Positions 6,227 through 13,907 of a stretch of DNA of 16,456 nt are shown piece after piece. Every line of letters starts with the position of its first letter. Position 1 is the first letter of the stretch. The stretch lies in the NCBI GenBank assembly GCA_947627685.1, contig CANQWZ010000020.1, positions 1 through 16,456 on the forward strand. Direction: 5' to 3'. The translations under genes were made by a program, and so were the position numbers. Source of the stretch: an uncultured Bacilli bacterium (GTDB lineage: Bacteria > Bacillota_I > Bacilli_A > ML615J-28 > CAG-313). The notes beneath the pieces were generated by a model, which had not been told where the DNA came from, ran no database searches, and saw only the letters and a list, made by a program, of their open reading frames with translations.

Positions 6227-8734
6227 ATGAAATTATTTGATCCTGCCAATAAAGAATTAAAAAAATGTACTAAAATTGCGGAATCAGTAATTGCTTTAGC
6301 TGATCAATATAAAGCCTTATCTGATGAAGAATTAAAAAATAAAACGGTTCTTTTTAAAGAACGTCTAAGTAAAGGTGAAACCTTAGATAGCATCATGGTC
6401 GAAGCTTTCGCAACCGCTCGTGAGGCCGCAACCCGTGTTATTGGCCAAACACCTTTTAAAGTACAAATCATTGGTGCTGCAGCGATGCATTATGGTAATA
6501 TCGCGGAAATGAAAACAGGTGAAGGAAAAACTTTAACATCCGTTTTAGTTGCTTATCTTAATGCTCTTACCGGTAAAGGCGTTCACATTGTAACCGTTAA
6601 TGAATATCTTGCAAGCCGTGATGCGAAAGAAATGGGTGCCATTCATAATTTTTTAGGCGTAAGTGTGGGTTTAAATTTAAGAGAATTAGAAGCTGATCAA
6701 AAACGTGAGGCTTATAATTGTGATATTACTTATTCAACTAATAGTGAACTTGGTTTCGACTATTTAAGAGATCACATGGTTTTATATAAAGAACAAATGG
6801 TTCAACGTCCAGAAATGAACTTTGCTATTGTCGATGAGGTTGACTCCATTTTAATCGATGAAGCAAGAACCCCATTAATCATTTCTGGTGGCGAGAAAAA
6901 AGGCGCTAACTTTTATCTTCAAGCCGACAATTTTGTTAAAGGGCTAAAAGAAGAAGATTATGAAATTGATGTTAAAGATCGCCATGTTACCTTAAAAGAA
7001 TCAGGTATGGCTAAAGCTGAAAAATATTTTAATGTTGAAAACTTATATGATATTAAAAATGTTGGTTTAGTTCATTATATCAATAATGCTTTAAGAGCTA
7101 ATTATATAATGGAAAAAGATAAAGATTATGTTGTCCATGAGGGAGCAATTGTAATTGTCGATCCTTTCACGGGTCGTTTAATGATTGGTAGACAGTGGAG
7201 TGAGGGGTTACATCAAGCCGTTGAAGCTAAAGAAAGAGTACAAATTAAAAAAGAAACAAGGACCCTTGCGACCATAACTTATCAAAATTATTTTAGAATG
7301 TATCATAAACTTGCGGGAATGACCGGTACTGCTAAAACCGAAGAAGAGGAATTTAGAAATATTTATAATATGTTTGTTGTCGAAATTCCTACTAACTTAC
7401 CATGCATTAGAAAAGATGATCCTGATTTAATTTTTAGATCAATGAAAGCTAAATATCAAGCTATTGCTTTAGACATTAAAGCTCGTCATGAAAAAGGTCA
7501 ACCTGTTTTGGTTGGTACTATTTCGATTGAATCGAGTGAACTATTATCAGCGCTTTTAAAACGTCATGGTATTCCACATAAAGTTTTAAATGCTAAACAA
7601 CATGAAAAAGAAGCTGAAATAGTTGCTCATGCCGGTGAAATGGGTGCTGTTACCATTGCTACTAATATGGCAGGACGTGGTACTGATATTAAACTTGGTC
7701 CTGGTGTAAAAGAGTTAGGCGGTCTTGCTGTTATTGGTACTGAGCGTCATGAAGCCCGTCGTATTGATAATCAGTTAAGAGGTAGATCTGGTAGACAAGG
7801 CGATCCTGGTTATAGTAGATTTTATTTATCGGCTCAAGATGAATTAATGGTACGTTTCGGTGGTGATCGTTTTGAACGTATGTTAGGCATGATTGCTAAT
7901 CCTGATGCTGAAGGTAATGAAACACCACTTGAATCAAAGATGTTTTCGCGTTTTGTTGAAAGTGCTCAAAAAAAGATTGAGGGTAGCAACTATGATCGCC
8001 GTAAGAGTGTTGTTGAATATGATGAAGTTTTAAGAAAACAACGTGAAATTATCTATAATCAAAGAAAAGATATTCTATTTTTAGATAATATGGAACCTAC
8101 AATTCTTAAAATGATGCACTCAGTGGTTGATCGTTATATTCCTACTTTTATGATTAATGATAAAAAGACTAATGTTGTTGATGAAACTCGTTTTATGAAT
8201 GAGTTTGGTCATAAATATTTCAATCTCAATGATTTATCAGTTGAAGAAATTAGTGGTTTAGATGAACAAGAATTAAAAAAATTAATTGAAGATAAATTCA
8301 TTGCTAATTTAAACAATAAAAAAGCTTTAGTACCTGAGGAGGTTTATCAAGAATTCTTAAAAGTTGTATTACTTAGAATAGTTGATAGATATTGGATGGA
8401 TCATATTGATCAAATGAGTGATTTAAGACAGAGTATAGGTTTGCAATCATATGCTCAAATTAATCCTCTTCGTGAATATCAACAAATCGGCTATGATACT
8501 TTCAATGAAATGATTTTAGCCATTAATGATGAAGTTACCTTAACTGTTAATAGAGCTGTTTTAAGAGAAAATTTACAACGTGAAGAACAAGCTAAAATTA
8601 CGGGTACAAATGCTGGTAGTGGTGATGCACCAAAGCGTAAACCTGTTGTTAATAACAATAAAGTTGGTCGTAATGATCCTTGTCCATGTGGTTCTGGTAA
8701 AAAATATAAATATTGTTGTGGTAAAGATAAATAA
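6227..8734 (+). CDS. secA: Preprotein translocase ATPase subunit SecA
   Basis: Motor ATPase that drives unfolded preproteins through the SecYEG channel; acts at the inner face of the membrane. 835 residues, normal for a Bacillota SecA1. Visible in order: Walker A in EMKTGEGKTLTS (K101), the preprotein-binding region after NBD1, DEAD-type Walker B IVDEVDSILIDEARTPLI (D203-E204), NBD2 with TNMAGRGTDIKLG and QLRGRSGRQGDPG, the helical scaffold/wing domains, and a C-terminal zinc finger NDPCPCGSGKKYKYCCG (C819, C821, C830, C831). The zinc tail, the SecB/lipid/ribosome-binding element, follows a variable linker. The start at 6227 (MKLFDPANKELKK) is the family N-terminus; the best purine stretch, AAAGGA at 6207-6212, is far (14 bases), while GTGAT at 6216-6220 is at normal spacing. 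Monocistronic: own promoter and a strong terminator. Confidence 0.98.
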   Translation: MKLFDPANKELKKCTKIAESVIALADQYKALSDEELKNKTVLFKERLSKGETLDSIMVEAFATAREAATRVIGQTPFKVQIIGAAAMHYGNIAEMKTGEGKTLTSVLVAYLNALTGKGVHIVTVNEYLASRDAKEMGAIHNFLGVSVGLNLRELEADQKREAYNCDITYSTNSELGFDYLRDHMVLYKEQMVQRPEMNFAIVDEVDSILIDEARTPLIISGGEKKGANFYLQADNFVKGLKEEDYEIDVKDRHVTLKESGMAKAEKYFNVENLYDIKNVGLVHYINNALRANYIMEKDKDYVVHEGAIVIVDPFTGRLMIGRQWSEGLHQAVEAKERVQIKKETRTLATITYQNYFRMYHKLAGMTGTAKTEEEEFRNIYNMFVVEIPTNLPCIRKDDPDLIFRSMKAKYQAIALDIKARHEKGQPVLVGTISIESSELLSALLKRHGIPHKVLNAKQHEKEAEIVAHAGEMGAVTIATNMAGRGTDIKLGPGVKELGGLAVIGTERHEARRIDNQLRGRSGRQGDPGYSRFYLSAQDELMVRFGGDRFERMLGMIANPDAEGNETPLESKMFSRFVESAQKKIEGSNYDRRKSVVEYDEVLRKQREIIYNQRKDILFLDNMEPTILKMMHSVVDRYIPTFMINDKKTNVVDETRFMNEFGHKYFNLNDLSVEEISGLDEQELKKLIEDKFIANLNNKKALVPEEVYQEFLKVVLLRIVDRYWMDHIDQMSDLRQSIGLQSYAQINPLREYQQIGYDTFNEMILAINDEVTLTVNRAVLRENLQREEQAKITGTNAGSGDAPKRKPVVNNNKVGRNDPCPCGSGKKYKYCCGKDK

Positions 8735-8735
8735 T

Positions 8736-8778
8736 AAAAAAGGTGTTGACATTTCTTTGGTTTGTTAACACCTTTTTT
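8736..8778 (+). terminator. Strong Rho-independent terminator after secA
   Basis: A 16-bp stem (8736-8751 with 8763-8778, one G-U pair) built on GGTGTTGACA / TGTTAACACC, flanked by six A and six T and closed by an 11-base loop. The A/T flanks are symmetric, so it could in principle also stop transcription from the other strand, though there is no minus-strand gene nearby. Confidence 0.92.
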
Positions 8779-8803
8779 ATAAGAAATAAATTTATCTAAA
8801 TAA

Positions 8804-8832
8804 TTGGCTAAAACTACCTATTGTGGTAAAAT
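8804..8832 (+). promoter_or_regulatory. Promoter of the prfB-yitT-recX unit
   Basis: TTGGCT (8804-8809), a 17-base spacer and extended -10 TGGTAAAAT (8824-8832). The -10 region and the next seven bases (TAAAATTAATAAT, 8827-8839) recur exactly at two other promoters in this window. The leader to prfB is about 70 bases; I see no hairpin of note in it. Confidence 0.65.
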
Positions 8833-8910
8833 TAATAATGAGAGATTAAAAAATAATTAATAGTAGTAAAATAAATTTAACCTTTTAAGTAACTAAAGGA
8901 AGGCAAGTTT

Positions 8911-10011
8911 ATGGAAAAGTATGAACTTATTAAATGTCAAGAAAACTTCAGTAGAAGATTAAAAGATCTTAAAGAAGTTTTGCAAATTGATAAAAGGCAA
9001 AAAGAAATAATAGCCCTTGAAAATAAAATGTTAGAGGATACTTTCTGGCAAAATCCTAAATTAGCAAGTAGTATTACCCAAAAAACAAATGATTTAAAAG
9101 AAACCATAAAAGAATTTAATAATTTAACTAAAGAATATGAAGAATTAGCGGTAATTATTGAATTAAATGATGAATCACTTTTTGATGAGGCTGAAAAAAT
9201 AATCAATAAACTTGATAAAGCGTTAGAAGAAGCTGAAATTAAAACTTTACTTGATGAAAAATATGATGCTATGAATGCCATTATGGAACTTCATCCTGGT
9301 GCAGGTGGTACTGAATCACAAGACTGGGCTTTAATGTTATATCGTATGTATAAAAGATACGCTGAAAGAAATAATTTTGCCTTTGAGTTAATTGATTATT
9401 TAGAAGCAAATGATGCGGGGATAAAAAGTGTAACCTTTTTAATCAAAGGTAAAAATGCCTATGGTATTTTAAAAGGTGAAAAAGGTGTTCATCGTTTAGT
9501 GCGTATTTCACCTTTTGATGCTAACGCAAGGCGTCATACTTCTTTTGCGGCATGCAACGTAACACCAGAAATTGATGATAACATTGAAGTTAAGATAAAT
9601 CCTGAAGATATCAAAATAGATACTTACCGTTCAAGTGGGGCGGGAGGTCAACACGTTAATACAACTGATTCAGCCGTTAGAATTACCCATTTGCCAACGG
9701 GAATTGTTGTATGTTGCCAAAATGAAAGAAGTCAAATTCAAAATAGAGAAAAGGCTATGCAAATTTTAAAATCGAAACTATATCAAAAAATGCAAGAAGC
9801 TCAAGACAATTTGAAAAAAAATATAGGTACACCTCTTACTGATAATGCTTTTGGCAGTCAAATTCGCAGTTATATCTTGCATCCTTATGCAATGGTAAAA
9901 GATCATCGTACCAATGTAGAAAATGCCAATCCTAATAATGTTTTAGATGGTGATTTGAATGAATTTTTGTATAGTTATTTAAAATGGTATAAAAATAAAA
10001 AAGGTGAATAA
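8911..10011 (+). CDS. prfB: Peptide chain release factor 2, without programmed frameshift
   Basis: Recognises UGA and UAA stop codons in the ribosomal A site and triggers peptide release. Full-length product of 366 residues. Signatures: the codon-recognition tripeptide SPF (residues 200-202 in RISPFDANARRHTSF), the peptidyl-hydrolase motif GGQ (245-247 in SSGAGGQHVNTTDSAVR), and the class-I release-factor C-terminal half. The N-terminal coiled domain (about 1-110) is present in the same frame. In many bacteria prfB needs a +1 frameshift at an in-frame TGA near codon 25 (autoregulation by RF2); here the frame from ATG 8911 is continuous and the corresponding region (LKEVLQIDKRQKE) holds no TGA and no frameshift site. 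Ribosome site AAAGGAAGG at 8895-8903. The YitT-type gene starts one base after its stop. Confidence 0.97.
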   Translation: MEKYELIKCQENFSRRLKDLKEVLQIDKRQKEIIALENKMLEDTFWQNPKLASSITQKTNDLKETIKEFNNLTKEYEELAVIIELNDESLFDEAEKIINKLDKALEEAEIKTLLDEKYDAMNAIMELHPGAGGTESQDWALMLYRMYKRYAERNNFAFELIDYLEANDAGIKSVTFLIKGKNAYGILKGEKGVHRLVRISPFDANARRHTSFAACNVTPEIDDNIEVKINPEDIKIDTYRSSGAGGQHVNTTDSAVRITHLPTGIVVCCQNERSQIQNREKAMQILKSKLYQKMQEAQDNLKKNIGTPLTDNAFGSQIRSYILHPYAMVKDHRTNVENANPNNVLDGDLNEFLYSYLKWYKNKKGE

Positions 10012-10012
10012 T

Positions 10013-10969
10013 ATGCAATCACAAAAAAAGAAAAAAATCAAAGATTTTTTAATTATTAATTTAGGGGTTTTCTTAATGGCCCTAGCCTATAGTGTTTTTA
10101 TCGATCCTAACAACTTAATTATTGGTGGAGTTGGAGGTATTGCTACTATTATAAAGGATGCCCTTGCTAATTTTAGTATTGGTAATTTTCATATTACTTC
10201 CTCAATGCTAATCCTTATTTTTAATATTATCTTGTTATTTTTTGCTTTAATCTTTATTGGTAAAGATTTTTTCTTAAAAACTCTTTATGCCTCAATTATT
10301 TATCCTGTATATGTATTTATTCTTGAATTAATTATTAAAGCCTTAGGTAAGCATTTTATCAATTTAACTACCATATCATTAGAACTAAGTGAAAAATTAG
10401 CATTATCTAATATTAGCGTTAAAGTAATTATGGCTGGTGCTTACTTAGTATTTGTTATTTTTGGAGCTGTTATTAGTGGTATAGGTTTAGGCCTAGCCTT
10501 AAAAAAAGGTGCCTCAACAGGTGGGGTTGATATTATTCAACAAATCTTTTTAAAATATTTTAAAATACCTTTTTCGGTAAGTTTAATCTTTATAGATGGC
10601 ACTATTGTTTTATCCGCATGTATTTATTTTAAAGATTTATTTACCATTTTATATGGCTTTTCTTTTATTTTAATTTCCGGTTTTGTTTTAGACTCAGTAG
10701 CTTTTAGTGGTTTTAATTCCCGTGCCGTTAATATTATTACGAAAGAACCTAATCTTGTAAAAAGCAAAATATATGAAGTTTTAGGTCGTGGTGTAACCGA
10801 AGTATATGCCAGAAATGGCTATCAAGAAAAAGATTTTCCAATGCTAGTTTGTGTTATGTCTAATAAAGAATTCTATAAAATTAAATCAATTATTTTAGAA
10901 ATAGATCCGAGGGCTTTTATTTATGTAACTAGAGCTAGTGAAGTTCATGGTGAGGGATTCAGTTACTAA
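10013..10969 (+). CDS. YitT family membrane protein (DUF161 + DUF2179)
   Basis: Integral membrane protein of 318 residues with no established biochemical function. The N-terminal two thirds is the YitT membrane domain (PF02588-type): LIINLGVFLMALAYSVFIDPNNLIIGGVGGIATII (residues about 11-48) is the family's opening signature, followed by about four more hydrophobic segments (near 60-80, 90-110, 140-165, 180-235) and GLALKKGASTGGVDIIQQ. The cytosolic C-terminal DUF2179 domain spans about 235-318, with AVNIITKEPNLVKSKIYEVL and the ending FIYVTRASEVHGEGF. I choose ATG 10013, which has AAGGTG at 10001-10006; an in-frame GTG at 10004 lies within that ribosome site. It is packed between prfB (1-base gap) and recX (15-base gap), so it is cotranscribed with both. 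Several paralogues per genome are usual in this group. Confidence 0.9.
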   Translation: MQSQKKKKIKDFLIINLGVFLMALAYSVFIDPNNLIIGGVGGIATIIKDALANFSIGNFHITSSMLILIFNIILLFFALIFIGKDFFLKTLYASIIYPVYVFILELIIKALGKHFINLTTISLELSEKLALSNISVKVIMAGAYLVFVIFGAVISGIGLGLALKKGASTGGVDIIQQIFLKYFKIPFSVSLIFIDGTIVLSACIYFKDLFTILYGFSFILISGFVLDSVAFSGFNSRAVNIITKEPNLVKSKIYEVLGRGVTEVYARNGYQEKDFPMLVCVMSNKEFYKIKSIILEIDPRAFIYVTRASEVHGEGFSY

Positions 10970-10984
10970 AATCAGGTGGAAAAG

Positions 10985-11752
10985 ATGCAAGAAACATATA
11001 CTGTAAAAAAAATTGTTTTAAAAAATAAAGCCTATTTAGTATATTTTAATGATGAGGAAGCCATTATTTTAAATGAAGATCAAATTGTAGAACATCGTAT
11101 TATTGTGGGTAGTATTTTTACCAAAAATGATTATCAAAAGATTAAAAAAAGTGCCCAAATTACTAAATATTATAATAAAACCCTCCATTATATTGATTTT
11201 AAACCGCGAACTAAAAAAGAAGTAGAAGATTATTTAGCTAAATGCGAACTAAATAAAAGTGATATCGACAAAATAATTAAAAAATTAATAACGATTAAAT
11301 ATTTAGATGATGAACGTTATGCTAAAAGTTATGTTAGCGAAGGAATGCGTAAAGGTAAGGGTCGTAATTATCTTTTTCAACAATTGCAAAATAAAGGTTT
11401 AGATAAAAAAATGATTGAGACATCTTTAGAGGCCTATGAGTTAGTTGATGAGAGAGCAAATGCTCTTAAAATGGCTACTAAGATGCTTAATATCGTCAAA
11501 AAGTATCCACTAAAAAAACAACAAATATTAATAACTAATCACCTTTTACAAGATGGCTTTAATTATGACATTATTAATTATGTTTTTTCTAACATTGAAT
11601 TAATTGATGAATCTAGTGATCTTCTTAATAAAGAATATCAAAAATTATTAGCTAAAGAGTTAGATAAGAATAAAATTATCACTAAACTTTTAGCCAAAGG
11701 TTTTGAATATAGCACCATTAAAGAACTAGTGGAAAATAATAAGTATAATTAA
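10985..11752 (+). CDS. recX: Regulatory protein RecX
   Basis: Modulates RecA by capping or disassembling its filament on single-stranded DNA. 255 residues, the long form found in Bacillota, made of tandem three-helix RecX repeats. Visible repeats: FKPRTKKEVEDYLAKCELNK with ITIKYLDDERYAKSYVSEGM (about residues 75-120, the family signature with Y-DD-RYA), a second around RNYLFQQLQNKGLDKKMIE (about 125-150), and a third KIITKLLAKGFEYSTIKELV near the C-terminus. The N-terminal 60 residues (VKKIVLKNKAYLVYFND) form the extra beta-rich domain of long RecX proteins. ATG 10985 is preferred because AGGTGG (10974-10979) stands 5 bases before it; the in-frame GTG at 10976 lies within that site. recA itself is not in the window. 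Confidence 0.9.
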   Translation: MQETYTVKKIVLKNKAYLVYFNDEEAIILNEDQIVEHRIIVGSIFTKNDYQKIKKSAQITKYYNKTLHYIDFKPRTKKEVEDYLAKCELNKSDIDKIIKKLITIKYLDDERYAKSYVSEGMRKGKGRNYLFQQLQNKGLDKKMIETSLEAYELVDERANALKMATKMLNIVKKYPLKKQQILITNHLLQDGFNYDIINYVFSNIELIDESSDLLNKEYQKLLAKELDKNKIITKLLAKGFEYSTIKELVENNKYN

Positions 11753-11785
11753 AAAGCCCTTGCCATATAATTTAGTGGTGATTAA

Positions 11786-11911
11786 ATGAAAAAGAAAAAA
11801 CTTAATGATGGTTTTCGTCAAATTGCAAGTGGCTTTGTAAACGAAAACGAATTAGAAGAAAATATTAAAAATGAAATTAATCGTGAAATTACTAATACTC
11901 GTAAAAAATGA
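11786..11911 (+). CDS. Small charged protein of unknown function (41 residues)
   Basis: A 42-codon frame starts 33 bases after recX and ends at TGA 11909-11911, shortly before the FMN-riboswitch promoter. GGTGATT (11777-11783), complementary to the 16S rRNA tail, stands close before ATG 11786. The product is highly charged, with a basic start MKKKKLNDGFRQIASGF, an acidic middle (NENELEENIKNE) and a basic end (REITNTRKK); it has no hydrophobic segment. No family recognised. It has the base composition and codon style of its neighbours and no separate promoter is clear, so it would be expressed with recX. It is short enough that chance cannot be excluded. If real it is the only gene here that ends in TGA. 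Confidence 0.5.
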   Translation: MKKKKLNDGFRQIASGFVNENELEENIKNEINREITNTRKK

Positions 11912-11926
11912 TTACAAGCAAAATAG

Positions 11927-11955
11927 TTGTTAAAATTAATAATAAGGTATAAAAT
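11927..11955 (+). promoter_or_regulatory. Promoter for the FMN riboswitch-ribU unit
   Basis: Two overlapping readings are possible: extended -10 TGTTAAAAT at 11928-11936, whose TAAAATTAATAAT (11931-11943) is identical to the prfB and 14.8-kb promoters; or TTGTTA (11927-11932), 17 bases and TAAAAT (11950-11955). The first would start RNA near 11943, leaving the entire aptamer including its 5' strand at 11961 in the transcript, and is therefore slightly favoured. Confidence 0.55.
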
Positions 11956-11961
11956 TAAGTT

Positions 11962-12073
11962 GATCTTCAGGGCAGGGTGCAATTCCCGACCGGTGGTAAA
12001 GTCCACGAGTCATTAAAATGACATGATTTGGTGTAATTCCAAAACCGATAGTAAAGTCTAGATGAAAGAAGAC
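11962..12073 (+). ncRNA. FMN riboswitch (RFN element) aptamer
   Basis: The conserved FMN aptamer core is present in order: GATCTTCAGGGCAGGGTG (11962-11979), AATTCCCGACCGGTGGTAAA (11981-12000), GTCCACGAG, a variable arm, GATTTGGTGTAATTCC (12024-12039), AAAACCGATAGTAAAGTC (12041-12058) and the closing GAAGA (12068-12072), which pairs with TCTTC (11964-11968) as P1. It binds flavin mononucleotide and in this position (before a riboflavin transporter gene and with a following terminator) is expected to switch transcription off when FMN is plentiful. P1 is short (5 clear pairs). Confidence 0.96.
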
Positions 12074-12095
12074 ATAATAATTTATTATGCCTTTT

Positions 12096-12129
12096 AGGTT
12101 GCCTTTTGAAGATTAGGCAACCTTTTTTT
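12096..12129 (+). terminator. Riboswitch-controlled intrinsic terminator
   Basis: AGGTTGCCT (12096-12104) pairs perfectly with AGGCAACCT (12115-12123) around the loop TTTGAAGATT, followed by seven T (12123-12129). It is the expression platform of the FMN aptamer. The loop bases GAAGATTA reaching 12115 are complementary to the aptamer's 5' strand TGATCTTC (11961-11968), which offers a possible antiterminator pairing. The ribU ribosome site AGGAGG begins immediately after the T-run. A second 7-bp hairpin (CATAATA 12073-12079 with TATTATG 12083-12089) lies between aptamer and terminator. Confidence 0.92.
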
Positions 12130-12142
12130 AGGAGGTAAAAAA

Positions 12143-12751
12143 ATGAAAAGTAAAAAAATTTTAGCCTACATTACCAAAGTAGCGATATTTTCAGCGTTTT
12201 CAACAATGCTTTATTTTTTCCCTAAATTTCCTATCGCTATTATTTTTCCAAGTTTTTTAGAAATTCAGTTTTCTAATTTACCGGCTATTTTAGGCGGTTT
12301 CACCCTTGGACCACTTGGAGGTTTTTTAATAGTTTTAATAAAAACATTAATTAAACTTCCCCTTACAAGCACAGCTTGCGTTGGTGAATTAGGTGATTTT
12401 TTAATAGGTATTGCTAGCGTTTTGGCATCATCACTTATCTATAAACACTATAAAACTAAAAAAGGTGGTATAATAGGTTTAGTGGTAGGAATTATTACTT
12501 GGACAGTAGTTGCCATTTTTGTTAATTGGTTAATATTAGTACCTTTTTATACAAAAGCTTTTGGTTTTAATGCGGTACTAGGAATGTGTCAAAGTATATT
12601 TCCTAATATGACTGAAAATAATTTTATCATTTTATATTTATTTGGTTCGGTTTTACCATTTAATTTATTATTATCAACGATAGTATCGTTAGTAACCTTT
12701 TTAGTGTATAAGCGTATTTCCGTTTTATTTAAAAAAGATTCTATTAGTTAA
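12143..12751 (+). CDS. ribU: Riboflavin-binding ECF transporter S component RibU
   Basis: Substrate-binding membrane subunit that takes up riboflavin together with the shared EcfA-EcfA'-EcfT energising module (not in this window). 202 residues, almost entirely hydrophobic, with about six membrane segments (near residues 8-26, 30-50, 52-70, 78-96, 108-132 and 158-190). Typical S-component features are the N-terminal KVAIFSAFSTMLYFFP and the LEIQFSNLPAILGGFTLGPLGGFLIVLIK region, whose small residues contact the energising module. The assignment to riboflavin rests mainly on the FMN riboswitch directly upstream plus family resemblance. Start ATG 12143 with AGGAGG at 12130-12135 and 7-base spacing. 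Regulation: transcription attenuation by FMN. The glycerate kinase gene follows after 24 bases without a terminator. Confidence 0.92.
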   Translation: MKSKKILAYITKVAIFSAFSTMLYFFPKFPIAIIFPSFLEIQFSNLPAILGGFTLGPLGGFLIVLIKTLIKLPLTSTACVGELGDFLIGIASVLASSLIYKHYKTKKGGIIGLVVGIITWTVVAIFVNWLILVPFYTKAFGFNAVLGMCQSIFPNMTENNFIILYLFGSVLPFNLLLSTIVSLVTFLVYKRISVLFKKDSIS

Positions 12752-12775
12752 TGTATTATAACGCGAGGTAAAAAT

Positions 12776-13864
12776 ATGAAAATATTAACAATTAGTGATT
12801 CTTTTAAAGGCTCGATGACTTCATCAGAAGTAGGTCAAACAATAACTGATTATTATAATGCTTTAGGACATGATGCTAAATATTTACCCATATCAGATGG
12901 TGGTGAAGGCTTTTTAGAAGTAATTAATTATATAACTAAATTAAATTATCAAACGATTTTAGTAAAAGATGCCAATCTTAGAGATACTTTAGCTAGTTAT
13001 ATTATTGATGAAGAAAAAGGCATTGCTTATTTAGAACTTGCTCAAAGTGCGGGTCTTACCAAAATTGCTAAAGAAGATTTAAGAGCATTGTTTGCTTCAA
13101 CATATGGCTTTGGTTTGCTTTTAAAAAAAGTTATTAAAACCCATCATCCTAAGAAAATCGTCATTGGCCTAGGTGGTTCAGCAACCAGTGACATGGGAGC
13201 AGGCATGTTAGAAGCTTTAGGAGTCGAGTTCATTGATAAGGATGGTTTTGCCATTCAAAGAGTATGCAATGCTTTACTTATGAAAGCTAGAAAGCTTAGA
13301 TTTCATGGTTTTAAAAGACTGATTAAGGGTATTGAATTTGTAACTTTAACAGATGTTTTAAATCCTTTATTAGGATCTAATGGTTCAATTTATGTTTTTG
13401 CTAAACAAAAAGGGGCTCGTGATGAAGAATTAGCAATGATGGAAAGAAATTTAAGTCATTTTAAAGGTTTATTAAATAAAAAATTAAAAAAAGATCTTCC
13501 TGATTTTAAAGGTGCTGGAGCAGCTGGTGGTATTGCATATACGCTTAAATATTTATTTAATAGTAAAATAACAAGCGGTATTGATGAAATTTTACAAATG
13601 ATTAATTTTGAGGCTTTAATAAAAGAAAGTGATGTTGTTTTTACGGGTGAGGGTAGTTTTGATGAACAAAGTCTAAATGGTAAAGTAATAAGTGGTATCA
13701 AAAAATATAACCCTAAAAGAATGATTATTGTTTGTGGCAAAACGAGCCTTAACAACTTTTCTTCTGATGTATATCCTATTGTACCAAGCGTTGCAACAGT
13801 TGATGAATCAATGGCTAACCCTAGAGACGCTCTTTTAAAATTACTAAAAACGATTAAATTATAA
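12776..13864 (+). CDS. Glycerate kinase (GlxK/GarK family)
   Basis: Phosphorylates D-glycerate with ATP, giving 2-phosphoglycerate (or 3-phosphoglycerate, depending on subfamily), thereby feeding glycerate into lower glycolysis. 362 residues, in the range of PF02595 glycerate kinases. Signatures in order: ISDSFKGSMTS at the N-terminus (residues 6-16), PISDGGEGF (38-46), GLGGSATSDMGAGML (131-145), GAGAAGGIAY (246-255), and TGEGSFDEQSLNGK (290-303), with a final PSVATVDESM loop. Ribosome site GAGGT at 12765-12769. It follows ribU by 24 bases with no terminator and no strong promoter between, so it probably shares the FMN-controlled transcript, an unusual pairing. Ends at a bidirectional terminator shared with the convergent HAD gene. 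The subfamily (glxK or garK type) cannot be decided from sequence, so I give no symbol. Confidence 0.93.
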   Translation: MKILTISDSFKGSMTSSEVGQTITDYYNALGHDAKYLPISDGGEGFLEVINYITKLNYQTILVKDANLRDTLASYIIDEEKGIAYLELAQSAGLTKIAKEDLRALFASTYGFGLLLKKVIKTHHPKKIVIGLGGSATSDMGAGMLEALGVEFIDKDGFAIQRVCNALLMKARKLRFHGFKRLIKGIEFVTLTDVLNPLLGSNGSIYVFAKQKGARDEELAMMERNLSHFKGLLNKKLKKDLPDFKGAGAAGGIAYTLKYLFNSKITSGIDEILQMINFEALIKESDVVFTGEGSFDEQSLNGKVISGIKKYNPKRMIIVCGKTSLNNFSSDVYPIVPSVATVDESMANPRDALLKLLKTIKL

Positions 13865-13907
13865 AAAAAGATTTAGGAAAATAATAAGGTTTTCCTAAAT
13901 CTTTTTT
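13864..13907. terminator. Bidirectional terminator between convergent genes
   Basis: A perfect 18-bp inverted repeat (13864-13881 with 13890-13907): a GATTTAGG / CCTAAATC core flanked by A-runs and T-runs on both ends, with an 8-base loop. On the plus strand it ends the ribU-glycerate kinase transcript, on the minus strand it ends the Cof-type HAD gene. It begins within the last codon of the glycerate kinase gene and includes part of the HAD stop codon. Confidence 0.93.

Noticed and set aside
8746..8751. Perfect TTGACA, looking like a -35 box for prfB.
   Set aside because: No -10 hexamer follows at 16-18 bases; the bases are part of the 5' arm of the secA terminator stem.
8937..9281. 114-codon open frame on the minus strand within prfB.
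   Set aside because: It is antisense to the Lys/Glu-rich N-terminal coiled domain of RF2, is Ser/Phe/Leu-rich as expected of such a shadow, and has no ribosome site.
11766..11771. Perfect TATAAT before the 41-codon frame as a private promoter.
   Set aside because: No acceptable -35 at 16-18 bases and no TGn extension, and only 14 bases separate it from the start codon. Expression with recX is more likely.
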